Below, in pieces: positions 14,017 through 23,558 of a DNA stretch of 64,000 nt. Position 1 is the stretch's first letter. Each line of letters opens with the position of its first letter. The position numbers and the translations under genes are program-made. The stretch comes from Ureibacillus thermophilus. GTDB lineage: Bacteria > Bacillota > Bacilli > Bacillales_A > Planococcaceae. The stretch lies in NCBI RefSeq assembly GCF_042657185.1, contig NZ_JBHSNN010000002.1, one strand, 5' to 3'. The notes under the pieces are model-generated. The model had not been told where the DNA came from. It worked only from the letters and a program-made list of their open reading frames with translations, and ran no database searches.

Positions 14017-15213
14017 TTGAAAACAGTCATTTTAGAAGGGGCAAGAACGCCTTTTGGAAAGTTCGGAGGCGCTCTATCATCGCTTTCTGCTTCAGATCTT
14101 GGCGGCATTGCCATTAAAGAAGCGTTAAAAAGGGCAAATGTTCAACCAGATCAAGTAGATGAAGTCATTATGGGAACGGTTCTTCAAGCGGGGCAAGGGC
14201 AAATTCCTTCAAGACAGGCAGCGCATAAAGCAGGAATTCCATGGTCTGTCAAAACCGAAACAATTAACAAAGTGTGCGCTTCAGGAATGAGAAGTGTAAC
14301 ACTTGCAGACCAGTTAATCCGCCTTGGAGAAGAAGAAGTGATTGTTGCTGGCGGCATGGAATCTATGTCCAATGCGCCATATTACTTAACTAATGCACGA
14401 TGGGGGCTCAGAATGGGCGATTCAACGGTCATTGATGGCATGATTTATGATGGATTGTCTTGTTCCTTCCATCCGGAAAAAGTGCATATGGGGACATATG
14501 GAAACGGAACAGCGAAGGAATTTAGCATTTCAAGGGAAGAGCAAGATGCTTGGGCGCTCAGAAGCCACAAGCGGGCTATTCAAGCCATTGATGAAGGTAA
14601 ACTAGCTGAAGAAATTGTTCCAGTCGAAGTACGTACTCGCAAAGAGATCATCATTGTTAAAGAAGATGAAGCACCTCGCAGAGATACATCATTGGAATCG
14701 CTAGCAAAGTTGAAACCCGCTTTTGACAAGGACGGTACCATTACAGCAGGAAACGCACCTGGAGTAAATGATGGCGCTTGTGCCCTTGTTTTAATGAGCG
14801 AAAAGAGGGCAAAAGAAGAAGGACGCACGCCGCTTGCTTATGTGCTAGCTCATGCGGAAGTGGCTGTTGAACCAGAAAACTTCCCGCAAACACCGGGGCT
14901 TGTCATTCGTGAAATCTTGAACAAAGCGAACAAATCCATTGATGAAATTGACTTAATCGAAATCAATGAAGCATTTGCAGCGGTAGCCCTTGTCAGCAAC
15001 CAAATTGCAGGGCTTGATTCGGAAAAAGTCAATGTCAATGGAGGAGCGGTGGCACTGGGCCATCCAATCGGCGCTTCAGGGGCGAGAATTATCTTAACCC
15101 TTTGCTATGAATTAAAGCGTCGTGGCGGCGGAATTGGAATCGCTTCCATTTGCTCCGGCGGCGGTCAAGGAGATGCCATCATGGTAGAAGTGCCAAAACA
15201 ATCATCACAATAA
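14017..15213 (+). CDS. Acetyl-CoA C-acyltransferase (thiolase)
   Basis: This 398-residue thiolase, similar to MmgA/FadA, catalyses CoA-dependent cleavage of 3-ketoacyl-CoA, the last step of beta-oxidation, or the reverse condensation. The acylated cysteine is Cys87 in NKVCASGMRS. The histidine motif is NGGAVALGHPIGASGAR, and the second cysteine lies in ICSGGGQGD near the C-terminus. Translation starts at TTG 14017 after GGGGTGGGAG. The next gene starts 14 bases after its stop. It leads a five-gene run with hydroxyacyl-CoA dehydrogenase, two acyl-CoA dehydrogenases and a TetR regulator. Confidence 0.95.
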   Translation: MKTVILEGARTPFGKFGGALSSLSASDLGGIAIKEALKRANVQPDQVDEVIMGTVLQAGQGQIPSRQAAHKAGIPWSVKTETINKVCASGMRSVTLADQLIRLGEEEVIVAGGMESMSNAPYYLTNARWGLRMGDSTVIDGMIYDGLSCSFHPEKVHMGTYGNGTAKEFSISREEQDAWALRSHKRAIQAIDEGKLAEEIVPVEVRTRKEIIIVKEDEAPRRDTSLESLAKLKPAFDKDGTITAGNAPGVNDGACALVLMSEKRAKEEGRTPLAYVLAHAEVAVEPENFPQTPGLVIREILNKANKSIDEIDLIEINEAFAAVALVSNQIAGLDSEKVNVNGGAVALGHPIGASGARIILTLCYELKRRGGGIGIASICSGGGQGDAIMVEVPKQSSQ

Positions 15214-15227
15214 ATGGGGGATTCAAA

Positions 15228-16079
15228 ATGGCTATTCAAAAGGTAATGGTAGTTGGTGCTGGGCAAATGGGCTCTGGCATTGCACAAGTTTGCGCGACAG
15301 CAGGTTTTGAAGTGAAACTGAACGATATTAAAGAAGAATTTTTTGAAAGAGGTCTTTCCACAATTACAAAAAACTTGTCCCGTGATGTAGAAAAGGGGCG
15401 CAAAACGGAAGAAGAAAAAGAAGCAATTCTTAATCGCATTACAAAGTCCCTTAGTTTAGAAGATGCTCATGATGTGGACATTGTCATTGAAGCGGCGATA
15501 GAAAACATGGAAATCAAGCAATCGATTTTTAAACAGCTGGATGAAATTGCACCAGAACATGCCATCCTAGCGACGAATACTTCATCTCTTCCAATTACGG
15601 AAATTGCAGCTGTGACAAAACGCCCTGAAAAAGTCATTGGCATGCACTTCATGAACCCGGTTCCGGTTATGAAACTTGTGGAAGTCATTCGGGGTCTTGC
15701 TACAACAGATGAAGTATTTAAAACAGTAGAACAAATGGCGATTGATCTTGGCAAAACCCCAGTGGAAGTAAACGATTTCCCAGGATTTGTATCAAACCGA
15801 GTGCTCCTTCCAATGATTAACGAAGCAATATATGCGTTGTATGAAGGGGTTGCCACAAAAGAAGCCATTGATACGGTTATGAAACTTGGAATGAACCATC
15901 CAATGGGGCCGCTGCAACTTGCAGATTTCATCGGTTTAGATACATGCCTATACATTATGGAAATCTTGCATGAAGGATTAGGAGATGACAAATATCGTCC
16001 GTGCCCACTGCTTCGAAAATATGTGGCAGCTGGCTGGCTAGGCAAGAAAACAGGACGCGGCTTCTACACTTATGAATAA
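15228..16079 (+). CDS. hbd: 3-Hydroxybutyryl-CoA dehydrogenase
   Basis: This 283-residue enzyme oxidises 3-hydroxyacyl-CoA with NAD, feeding the thiolase. The dinucleotide-binding motif VVGAGQMGSGIAQ covers about residues 8-20. The catalytic histidine lies in GMHFMNPVPVMKLVE near 138, and the C-terminal helical domain contains NHPMGPLQLADFIGLDT. It is the size of MmgB. ATG 15228 is preferred over an upstream start because GGGGGA lies just before it and the protein then begins at the Rossmann strand. The stop overlaps the upstream region of the next gene, showing tight operon packing. Confidence 0.95.
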   Translation: MAIQKVMVVGAGQMGSGIAQVCATAGFEVKLNDIKEEFFERGLSTITKNLSRDVEKGRKTEEEKEAILNRITKSLSLEDAHDVDIVIEAAIENMEIKQSIFKQLDEIAPEHAILATNTSSLPITEIAAVTKRPEKVIGMHFMNPVPVMKLVEVIRGLATTDEVFKTVEQMAIDLGKTPVEVNDFPGFVSNRVLLPMINEAIYALYEGVATKEAIDTVMKLGMNHPMGPLQLADFIGLDTCLYIMEILHEGLGDDKYRPCPLLRKYVAAGWLGKKTGRGFYTYE

Positions 16080-16092
16080 GGAGTGGAAGCGG

Positions 16093-17223
16093 ATGAACTT
16101 ACATTTCACCGAAGAACAACTGATGATGCGAGACATGGTGAGGGATTTTGCGCAAAAAGAAATTGCACCGTTTATTGAAAGAATGGAAGCCGGCGAGTTT
16201 CCAAGGCCTATCTTAAATAAAATGGCAGAGCTAGGACTGATGGGCATTACCGTTCCGGAAGCGTATGGAGGATCTGGAATGGATTTTACATCCTACATCA
16301 TTGCCATTAACGAGCTTTCAAAAGTAAGCGCAGTCATCGGCGTCATTTTGGCAGTGCATACATCCGTCGGCACAAATCCAATTTTGTACTTTGGAACGGA
16401 AGAGCAAAAGAAAAAATACGTTCCAAAGCTGGCGAAGGGTGAATATTTAGGCGCCTTCTGCTTGACGGAACCATCGGCGGGAAGCGATGCGGCTTCTTTG
16501 AAAACAAGGGCTGTGAAAAAAGGAGACCGCTATATCATCAACGGTTCGAAAATCTTCATCACAAACGGTGGAGAAGCTGATGTTTATATCGTTTTTGCTA
16601 AAACAGACCCATCAAAAGACTCCCATGGAATTACAGTATTTATTGTGGAAAAAAATACTCCGGGCCTCATCATTGGAAAAGACGAAAAGAAAATGGGGCT
16701 GCATGGTTCGAGAACGGTGGAGATTACTTTTGAAAATATGGAAGTGCCGGAAGAAAACCGACTTGGTGAAGAGGGAGAAGGTTTTAAAATCGCGATGGCC
16801 AACTTGGATGTGGGCCGCATCGGAATTGCTGCTCAAGCCCTTGGAATTGCGGAAGGGGCTTTATATGCTGCGGTGAAGTATGCAATTGAGCGTCATCAAT
16901 TTGGAAAGCCAATTATTGCTAACCAAGGGATAGCTTTCAAACTTGCAGATATGGCGACGTCGGTGGAAGCAGCAAGACTGCTAGTTTACCGTGCTGCGGA
17001 TTTGCGTTCAAGAGGGCTTTCTTGCAGCAAAGAAGCATCGATGGCGAAATTGTTCGCATCTCAAACAGCGCGGGAAGTGGCCATTGAAGCCGTGCAAGTC
17101 TTCGGGGGATATGGCTATACAAAAGACTATCCAGTAGAACGCTACTTCCGCGATGCTAAGATTACAGAAATCTATGAAGGTACAAGCGAGATCCAAAGAT
17201 TGGTCATCAGCAAACATTTGTAG
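16093..17223 (+). CDS. Acyl-CoA dehydrogenase (first copy)
   Basis: This 376-residue FAD-dependent enzyme introduces the alpha-beta double bond in acyl-CoA. The N-terminal helical domain begins LHFTEEQLMMRDMVRDFA. The flavin-contact motif CLTEPSAGSDAAS and the INGSKIFITNGG segment mark the beta domain. The catalytic base is the glutamate of IYEGTSEIQR close to the C-terminus. ATG 16093 is chosen because AAGGAGTGG lies 8 bases upstream; an in-frame ATG at 16072 inside the preceding gene lacks a site. Electrons probably pass through ETF to FadF. It is about half identical by eye to the next gene, so the two are paralogues. Confidence 0.93.
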   Translation: MNLHFTEEQLMMRDMVRDFAQKEIAPFIERMEAGEFPRPILNKMAELGLMGITVPEAYGGSGMDFTSYIIAINELSKVSAVIGVILAVHTSVGTNPILYFGTEEQKKKYVPKLAKGEYLGAFCLTEPSAGSDAASLKTRAVKKGDRYIINGSKIFITNGGEADVYIVFAKTDPSKDSHGITVFIVEKNTPGLIIGKDEKKMGLHGSRTVEITFENMEVPEENRLGEEGEGFKIAMANLDVGRIGIAAQALGIAEGALYAAVKYAIERHQFGKPIIANQGIAFKLADMATSVEAARLLVYRAADLRSRGLSCSKEASMAKLFASQTAREVAIEAVQVFGGYGYTKDYPVERYFRDAKITEIYEGTSEIQRLVISKHL

Positions 17224-17249
17224 ACACAATGAAGTAAGGAGGACTTATC

Positions 17250-18389
17250 ATGAATTTCCAATTATCTGAAGAACATCAACAACTGCGGGAAATGGTAAGA
17301 GATTTTGCGGAAAATGAAGTAGCACCAACAGCAAAAGAACGGGATGAAGAAGCTCGTTTTGATAGAGAAATCTGGGATAAAATGGCTGAACTTGGCTTGA
17401 CAGGGATTCCATGGCCAGAAGAATATGGCGGTGCAGGATTCGACTATTTAGCTTATGTCATCGCCGTAGAAGAATTATCCCGCGTATGCGCATCCACAGG
17501 TGTAACTTTATCTGCTCATACATCTCTTGCAGGCTGGCCTGTTTATAAATTCGGTACGGAAGAACAAAAACAAAAATATCTTCGCCCAATGGCTGAAGGG
17601 AAAAAAATCGGGGCTTACTGCTTAACAGAGCCTGGTTCTGGCAGTGATGCGGGCGCGATGAAAACGACAGCTGTTTTGGATGGAAATGAATACGTGATCA
17701 ACGGTTCAAAAATCTTCATTACAAACGGCGGTATTGCAGACATCTATATCGTGTTTGCATTGACAAATCCGGAAGAAAAAACAAGAGGGGTTAGCGCCTT
17801 CATCGTTGAATCCAGCTTCCCAGGTTTCCAAGTAGGGAAAAAAGAAGATAAAATGGGCATCCGTTCATCACCTACTGCAGAAATTATTTTTGACAACTGC
17901 CGAGTGCCGAAAGAAAACTTGCTTGGCGAAGAAGGGCAAGGCTTTAAAATTGCCATGCAAACATTAGACGGCGGACGCAACGGAATTGCTGCCCAAGCAG
18001 TTGGTATTGCCCAAGGAGCCTTAGATGCAGCAGTCGAATACGCGAAAAACCGCGAACAATTTGGAAAACCAATTGCAGCAAATCAAGGGGTATCCTTCAA
18101 ACTGGCGGATATGGCTACAGCTGTGGAAGCTTCCAGATTGCTTACTTACCAAGCGGCTTGGCTGGAATCCAATGGCTTACCTTATGGAAAAGCAAGCGCA
18201 ATGGCGAAATTGATGGCGGGAGATACAGCCATGAAAGTGACGACAGATGCTGTGCAAATCTTCGGCGGATACGGCTACACGAAAGAGTATCCTGTAGAAC
18301 GCTTCATGCGCGATGCTAAAATCACTCAAATCTATGAAGGAACGCAAGAGATTCAAAGAGTTGTAATCTCTCGCATGTTGTTAAAGTAG
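17250..18389 (+). CDS. acdA: Acyl-CoA dehydrogenase (second copy, AcdA-like)
   Basis: This 379-residue paralogue of the preceding gene has the same layout: NFQLSEEHQQLREMVRDFA at the N-terminus, CLTEPGSGSDAGA flavin motif, INGSKIFITNGG, and the catalytic glutamate in IYEGTQEIQR. TAAGGAGG lies 10 bases before the ATG. The regulator gene begins three bases after its stop. In B. subtilis AcdA follows fadF directly; here the pair may divide straight-chain and branched-chain or short-chain substrates, fitting the nearby isobutyryl-CoA mutase. Substrate division is inference. Confidence 0.93.
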   Translation: MNFQLSEEHQQLREMVRDFAENEVAPTAKERDEEARFDREIWDKMAELGLTGIPWPEEYGGAGFDYLAYVIAVEELSRVCASTGVTLSAHTSLAGWPVYKFGTEEQKQKYLRPMAEGKKIGAYCLTEPGSGSDAGAMKTTAVLDGNEYVINGSKIFITNGGIADIYIVFALTNPEEKTRGVSAFIVESSFPGFQVGKKEDKMGIRSSPTAEIIFDNCRVPKENLLGEEGQGFKIAMQTLDGGRNGIAAQAVGIAQGALDAAVEYAKNREQFGKPIAANQGVSFKLADMATAVEASRLLTYQAAWLESNGLPYGKASAMAKLMAGDTAMKVTTDAVQIFGGYGYTKEYPVERFMRDAKITQIYEGTQEIQRVVISRMLLK

Positions 18390-18392
18390 CTT

Positions 18393-19031
18393 ATGAGCAA
18401 AAAGGAAAAAATTGTCGTACAAACTTCCGTTAAAGATGAATGCCTTATTGAATTAAGACGCCAGCAAATTATCGAGGCGAGCGTGAAATTATTAAAAGAA
18501 AAAGGCTTTCATCGCGCGACGACAAGGGAAATTGCCAAAGCTGCTGGTTTTAGTATTGGAACATTATATGAATACATTCGGACAAAAGAAGATGTGCTCT
18601 ATTTAGTTTGCGACCACATATATAATAAAGTCACGGAATGTTTAGAAGAAATTTCCACAAAAAATGGAACAATTGAAGAGTTGGAAGAAGCCATCCGTCA
18701 ATATTTCTTGTTGATTGACCGAATGGTGGATGAATTCACCGTCATGTATCAAGAAACGAAATCATTCCCGAAAGAAGCAATGCAATATGTTTTAAGAAAA
18801 GAGTTAGAGATGGTTTCGCTGTTTGAGGAAATTTTGCGCAATGTTGTAAAATCGGGAGAAATTCAACTGACGGATGAAGAAATTTATTTAGCAGCAAACC
18901 ATCTGGTGATTCAAGGCCAAAGCTGGGCATTCCGAAAATGGGCATACCATAAGAAATATACAATTGAAGAATTTATTGCATTGCAGACGAGATTATTCTT
19001 AAAAGGCATTCTGCATTTCCGGGAAAAATAG
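18393..19031 (+). CDS. TetR-family transcriptional regulator (FadR-like)
   Basis: This 212-residue repressor has an N-terminal helix-turn-helix (about 22-68) containing ATTREIAKAAGFSIGTLYEYIRTKEDVLYLV, and a C-terminal all-helical ligand domain probably binding an acyl-CoA. It starts three bases after the acdA stop and so is co-transcribed with the genes it is likely to control. Candidate operators are the palindromes at 13932-13949 and 11310-11323. Relief by long- or branched-chain acyl-CoA is known for relatives such as FadR (YsiA), but the ligand here is unknown. A hairpin with T-run follows directly. Confidence 0.88.
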   Translation: MSKKEKIVVQTSVKDECLIELRRQQIIEASVKLLKEKGFHRATTREIAKAAGFSIGTLYEYIRTKEDVLYLVCDHIYNKVTECLEEISTKNGTIEELEEAIRQYFLLIDRMVDEFTVMYQETKSFPKEAMQYVLRKELEMVSLFEEILRNVVKSGEIQLTDEEIYLAANHLVIQGQSWAFRKWAYHKKYTIEEFIALQTRLFLKGILHFREK

Positions 19032-19032
19032 G

Positions 19033-19083
19033 AAAAAACACCGCTAATTGCATACGACTATTTCGTTGCATGGCGGTGTTTTT
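19033..19083 (+). terminator. Terminator after the TetR gene
   Basis: AAAACACCGC (19035-19044) pairs with GCGGTGTTTT (19073-19082), with an inner TTGCA/TGCAT-type extension, and the 3' arm runs into T. It separates the regulator operon from icmF, which may therefore rely on read-through or its own promoter. Confidence 0.8.
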
Positions 19084-19134
19084 ATCACACATTTAGGGAG
19101 ATGTTGTTCATTTTTCAACGGAAGGGGTAATCAT

Positions 19135-22100
19135 ATGGTTCAAGTTCGAACAGAGGAAAAACGTTCAAAGACGGAAATCAAACGTCAAAAGACAGAGGTG
19201 TATCATCCAAAAAATCACGTTCGTTTTGTGACGGCATCAAGCCTTTTTGACGGCCACGATGTTTCTATCAACATCATCCGTAGACTTCTCCAAGCAAGCG
19301 GAGCCGAAGTGATTCATCTAGGGCATAACCGTTCTGTGGAAGAAGTGGTGAATGCGGCGATTCAGGAAGATGTGCAAGCTGTTGCAGTGTCATCTTATCA
19401 AGGTGGACACATGGAATACTTCAAATATATGTATGATTTACTGAAGGAAAAAGGAGCACCCCACATTAAAATCTACGGCGGCGGTGGAGGGGTGATTTTG
19501 CCGCGGGAAATTAAAGAGCTCCATGAATACGGCATTGCGGGAATTTTCTCCCCTGAAGACGGCATGCGCCTAGGCTTGCAAGGCATGGTGAATGAAAAAC
19601 TAAAGGGTGCTGACTTTTCAAGACTGACAGGAAACTATGTAGAAAAGCTGAATCAATTGTCAACAGACCGCCCGGAAATTTTAGCAAACTTAATTACGGC
19701 GGCTGAAATCGGCGGCGACCCGGAAATTGAAGAGATGTTGAAACTCGCCCGGGAAAGAAGTAAAGGCACCCCGGTTGTCGGCATCACGGGTACAGGGGGA
19801 GCCGGAAAATCTTCTTTAACTGATGAATTGGTGCGCAGATTCTTGAGAGAGTTCCCTGATAAACGAATTGCTATCATTTCCGTTGACCCGACGAAACAAA
19901 AAACGGGTGGGGCGTTGCTTGGCGACCGCATCCGCATGAACGCTATTTTCGATAAAAGGGTGTACATGAGAAGCTTGGCAACACGCGGCTCCCGTTCGGA
20001 ACTATCTGCTGCCATTGGCGATATTTTAGATGTGGTCAAGGCGGCCGGTTTTGACTTAATCCTTGTGGAAACAAGCGGAATTGGCCAAGGGGATGCGGAG
20101 ATTATAAAATATACAGACCTTTCCATGTATGTTATGACGAGCGAATTCGGAGCACCATCCCAGTTGGAAAAAATTGATATGATTGATTTTGCAGACTTAA
20201 TTGCCATCAACAAATTTGAGAAAAAAGGTTCTGAAGATGCTCTTCGCCAAGTGCAAAAACAATATCAGCGGGCCCATGAATTGTTTGATCAGAAATTAGA
20301 TGATATGCCTGTTTACGGCACGATTGCCAGCCAATTCAACGACAAAGGTACAAATGCTTTATTTGCCGCCCTTATCAATAAAATCAATGAAAAATTCGGC
20401 TATAATTGGAAAACTTCTTATGAAATTGTATCAAAAACAGAAAAACAAGACGTCATCATTCCAAATGACCGTCGTTTCTATCTGAGAGAAATTGTTGAAA
20501 CGGTCCGCAACTACCATAAAAAAGTGGAACAGCAAGCAAAACTTGCGACAAGACTTTACCAAATTGAAGGCACAATCAACGAATTGAAAGAAAAACATCC
20601 GGATGAAGCGCTCATCAAGTCTTTGGAGGCGCTAGCTGAAGGCATCAAAAACGAACTGACGCCGGAATCAAAACGAATCTTAGAAAATTGGGAGAAATTA
20701 AAAGAAGCCTACTCTGGGGATGAAATGGTCACAAAAGTGCGGGATAAAGAAATTCGGACTTTACTGACAACGACGTCATTATCCGGAACAAAAATTCCGA
20801 AAGTGGCATTGCCGAAATTTAAAGACTACGGTGAAATTTTGCGTTGGGTATGTAAAGAAAACGTACCTGGTTATTTCCCATATACAGCAGGTGTATTCCC
20901 ATTCAAACGCCAAGGGGAAGATCCGAAGCGGCAATTTGCGGGAGAAGGAACACCGGAACGCACAAACAAACGATTCCACTATTTATCCAAAGATGACCCA
21001 GCCAAACGCTTATCAACTGCTTTCGACTCTGTCACATTATACGGTGAAGATCCAAATGAGCGTCCGGACATCTTCGGGAAAATTGGCGAATCTGGTGTGA
21101 GCGTTTGCACATTAGATGATATGAAAAAACTGTTTGAAGGTTTTGATTTATGCGACCCATCCACTTCCGTATCAATGACTATCAACGGCCCTGCGCCAAT
21201 TCTTTTGGCGATGTTTATGAACACAGCCATCGACCAGCAAGTGAAGAAAAAAGAAAAAGAATTAGGGCGCATTTTGACAGTAGAAGAATTTACGGAAGTG
21301 AAGGAAAAAACATTGCAAGTTGTCCGCGGAACAGTGCAAGCGGATATTCTAAAAGAGGACCAAGGCCAAAACACTTGCATCTTCTCGACGGAATTTGCCC
21401 TTCGCATGATGGGAGATATTCAAGAATACTTTATTAAACATAAAGTGCGGAATTACTATTCTGTATCCATCTCCGGCTATCATATTGCAGAAGCTGGAGC
21501 CAACCCGATTACGCAACTGGCCTTTACTCTTGCAAATGGCTTTACGTATGTCGAATATTATTTAAGCCGCGGCATGCATATTGACGATTTTGCACCTAAC
21601 TTGTCCTTCTTCTTCTCAAACGGCCTTGACCCTGAATATACGGTAATCGGACGGGTAGCCCGACGCATTTGGGCGATTGTGATGCGGGACAAATACGGTG
21701 CAAATGAACGCAGTCAGAAGCTTAAATACCATATTCAAACATCCGGCCGCAGCTTGCATGCCCAAGAAATTGCATTCAATGATATTCGTACAACGCTTCA
21801 AGCTTTAATGGCATTGCAAGACAACTGCAACTCGCTTCATACAAACGCTTATGATGAAGCCATTACAACGCCGACGGAAGAATCCGTAAGAAGAGCGATG
21901 GCCATCCAAATGATTATTACAAAAGAGCTGGGTTTATCGAAAAATGAAAACCCATTGCAAGGTTCTTTCATCATCGAAGAGTTGACAGATTTAGTGGAAC
22001 AAAAAGTGCTGGAAGAATTTGAACGGCTCAACGACCGCGGAGGCGTTCTTGGCGCGATGGAAACGCAGTATCAGCGAGGAAAAATTCAAGAAGAATCCAT

Positions 22101-22428
22101 GTACTATGAACAATTGAAACATTCCGGCGAACTGCCAATCATCGGTGTGAATACGTATATTAACCCAAATGCTTCCATCGAAGAGATCGATAAATTAGAA
22201 GTAGCCAGAGCAACAAATGAAGAAAAAGAGCAGCAAATTCGAAATTTACGAGCTTTCCAAGAAAAACACAAAGAGGAATGCGAAAAAGCGCTCAAACGTC
22301 TTCAAGAAGTGGCACTATCTGGCGGCAATATTTTTGAAGAGTTGATGGAAACTGTCAAAGTGGCAAGTCTAGGCCAAATTACAAAAGCTTTATATGAAGT
22401 GGGCGGCCAATATCGAAGAAATATGTAA
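19135..22428 (+). CDS. icmF: Fused isobutyryl-CoA mutase IcmF
   Basis: This 1097-residue adenosylcobalamin enzyme interconverts isobutyryl-CoA and n-butyryl-CoA (some forms also act on pivalyl- or isovaleryl-CoA). Three parts are fused: a B12-binding domain (about 25-160) with the IcmF-type LFDGHDVSIN loop, a MeaI-like G-protein chaperone with Walker A GTGGAGKSS near 219-227, and the TIM-barrel mutase (about 560-1090) containing PGYFPYTAGVFPFKRQ. ATG 19135 follows GGAAGGGG; the longer upstream frame runs through the terminator and is unlikely. The product butyryl-CoA enters beta-oxidation by the preceding genes, and the cofactor comes from the btu genes at 7956-10981. Confidence 0.93.
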   Translation: MVQVRTEEKRSKTEIKRQKTEVYHPKNHVRFVTASSLFDGHDVSINIIRRLLQASGAEVIHLGHNRSVEEVVNAAIQEDVQAVAVSSYQGGHMEYFKYMYDLLKEKGAPHIKIYGGGGGVILPREIKELHEYGIAGIFSPEDGMRLGLQGMVNEKLKGADFSRLTGNYVEKLNQLSTDRPEILANLITAAEIGGDPEIEEMLKLARERSKGTPVVGITGTGGAGKSSLTDELVRRFLREFPDKRIAIISVDPTKQKTGGALLGDRIRMNAIFDKRVYMRSLATRGSRSELSAAIGDILDVVKAAGFDLILVETSGIGQGDAEIIKYTDLSMYVMTSEFGAPSQLEKIDMIDFADLIAINKFEKKGSEDALRQVQKQYQRAHELFDQKLDDMPVYGTIASQFNDKGTNALFAALINKINEKFGYNWKTSYEIVSKTEKQDVIIPNDRRFYLREIVETVRNYHKKVEQQAKLATRLYQIEGTINELKEKHPDEALIKSLEALAEGIKNELTPESKRILENWEKLKEAYSGDEMVTKVRDKEIRTLLTTTSLSGTKIPKVALPKFKDYGEILRWVCKENVPGYFPYTAGVFPFKRQGEDPKRQFAGEGTPERTNKRFHYLSKDDPAKRLSTAFDSVTLYGEDPNERPDIFGKIGESGVSVCTLDDMKKLFEGFDLCDPSTSVSMTINGPAPILLAMFMNTAIDQQVKKKEKELGRILTVEEFTEVKEKTLQVVRGTVQADILKEDQGQNTCIFSTEFALRMMGDIQEYFIKHKVRNYYSVSISGYHIAEAGANPITQLAFTLANGFTYVEYYLSRGMHIDDFAPNLSFFFSNGLDPEYTVIGRVARRIWAIVMRDKYGANERSQKLKYHIQTSGRSLHAQEIAFNDIRTTLQALMALQDNCNSLHTNAYDEAITTPTEESVRRAMAIQMIITKELGLSKNENPLQGSFIIEELTDLVEQKVLEEFERLNDRGGVLGAMETQYQRGKIQEESMYYEQLKHSGELPIIGVNTYINPNASIEEIDKLEVARATNEEKEQQIRNLRAFQEKHKEECEKALKRLQEVALSGGNIFEELMETVKVASLGQITKALYEVGGQYRRNM

Positions 22429-22502
22429 AGTGGAAGCAGGAATTTTTTACAAAATCCAAAAGAACAATTAATATAAAAAGTAAAGTTTTTGTCTATAATG
22501 AA

Positions 22503-22545
22503 AAGAGGAACGTTCGAAAAGGCTAGGTTTCGAACGCTTCCTCTT
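22503..22545. terminator. Long inverted repeat after icmF
   Basis: AAGAGGAACGTTCGAAA (22503-22519) pairs with TTTCGAACG and TTCCTCTT (22528-22545), 17 base pairs with one bulged C. It has no strong T-run, so it may be a Rho-independent terminator of weak type, a 3' stabiliser of icmF mRNA, or a regulatory stem. A TATAAT lies just upstream at 22494-22499. Confidence 0.55.
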
Positions 22546-22666
22546 CTTATACATATACAGGTAAAATTTTGATGAATTATCATTTTTATAAAAAACTTTG
22601 CAAAATTCTATCATCCATGGAGGAAAATTAGCTATAATGTTTTTTACAAGAAGTGGAGGGTTGCAA

Positions 22667-22825
22667 TTGAAACAATACACACATTATTTAGTCATTTTAG
22701 CTTGTCTCATTGCAACCTTCTTTTTGTATAATAAACAATTAGGAGCGATTCCGCTGCTAATTTTATCAGGATATTTATTTTTTTTGGCATTTAGAGAATT
22801 TTATAAAATAAAAAACAACAAATGA
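22667..22825 (+). CDS. Small two-helix membrane protein, unknown
   Basis: A 52-residue product from TTG 22667, which follows a strong GTGGAGGG site. Residues 6-24 and about 28-44 are hydrophobic, suggesting two membrane helices with a short GAIP turn and a basic C-terminal tail. An ATG at 22637 would add ten residues but has no ribosome binding site. It lies between icmF and rpoE. I do not recognise a family. Small size lowers certainty, but the ribosome binding site and clean hydrophobic pattern support it. Confidence 0.6.
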   Translation: MKQYTHYLVILACLIATFFLYNKQLGAIPLLILSGYLFFLAFREFYKIKNNK

Positions 22826-22901
22826 ATCTAGCATAGTATACAATTATATGTATATAATGGATAGCATGTGTAATGTATGTAAAAGAAAGGGCGTGCACGA
22901 G

Positions 22902-23486
22902 TTGAAGATTCGTGAAATGACAAAAGAGCAAATAGCAGAAGAATCGTTAATTGACTTAGCTTATGCAATTTTGGAAGAGAAAAAAACAGCCGTTCCATTT
23001 TTTGATTTGCTTGAAGAAATCAAGCAGTTAAAAGGATTTTCAGAAGAAGAAGTAAAGGATGTATTAGTGCAATTCTTTACAGATTTAAATGTGGATGGCC
23101 GTTTCTTATTAAATCACGAAAATATGTGGGGGCTTCGTGAATGGTATAAAATCGAAACGGTTGAGGAAGAAACAGCTCCTACAATTAAAACGCGCAGACG
23201 CAGAACGAGACTTGCTTACTTTGATGATGAAGAAGAAATCATCGATGAAGAGGATATTGTATTTGAAGAAGAACTTGAAGAGTTCTTGGATGAAGATGAA
23301 GAAGACCTTGACTTTGATGATGAAATTGTAGATGAATTTGAGGATGATTTAGACGATATCGATGTTGACCTTCCTGAAGATATTCCAGATGTAGATGATG
23401 ATTTGCTAGAAGAAGATGAAGAATTCTTAATGGACGACGATGATGTAATGGAAGTAGATGAGGAAAATGAGGAAGAAGAAGAGTAA
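22902..23486 (+). CDS. rpoE: RNA polymerase delta subunit
   Basis: This 194-residue delta factor binds RNA polymerase and raises promoter selectivity and recycling in Firmicutes. The N-terminal globular HARE-type domain (about 1-90) includes DLNVDGRFLLNHENMWGLREWY. The C-terminal half is almost purely Asp/Glu, the disordered acidic tail that displaces nucleic acid, after a short basic RRRRTR patch near residue 105. The TTG at 22902 lies 8 bases after GAAAGGG and gives a good N-terminal match; longer upstream starts add cysteine-rich residues absent from the family. Synteny rpoE-pyrG matches B. subtilis. Confidence 0.93.
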   Translation: MKIREMTKEQIAEESLIDLAYAILEEKKTAVPFFDLLEEIKQLKGFSEEEVKDVLVQFFTDLNVDGRFLLNHENMWGLREWYKIETVEEETAPTIKTRRRRTRLAYFDDEEEIIDEEDIVFEEELEEFLDEDEEDLDFDDEIVDEFEDDLDDIDVDLPEDIPDVDDDLLEEDEEFLMDDDDVMEVDEENEEEEE

Positions 23487-23522
23487 TAATTTTCTGTAAA
23501 AATGTATTTTTGTTTAAATCTC

Positions 23523-23551
23523 TTGACTAATTTTTCGCTTCCGTTTAATCT
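23523..23551 (+). promoter_or_regulatory. pyrG promoter
   Basis: TTGACT (23523-23528), a 17-base spacer and TAATCT (23546-23551). Seven bases later comes GGGCTCC at 23559, the initiation sequence required for reiterative G addition in B. subtilis pyrG control. Confidence 0.85.
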
Positions 23552-23558
23552 TTTATTT

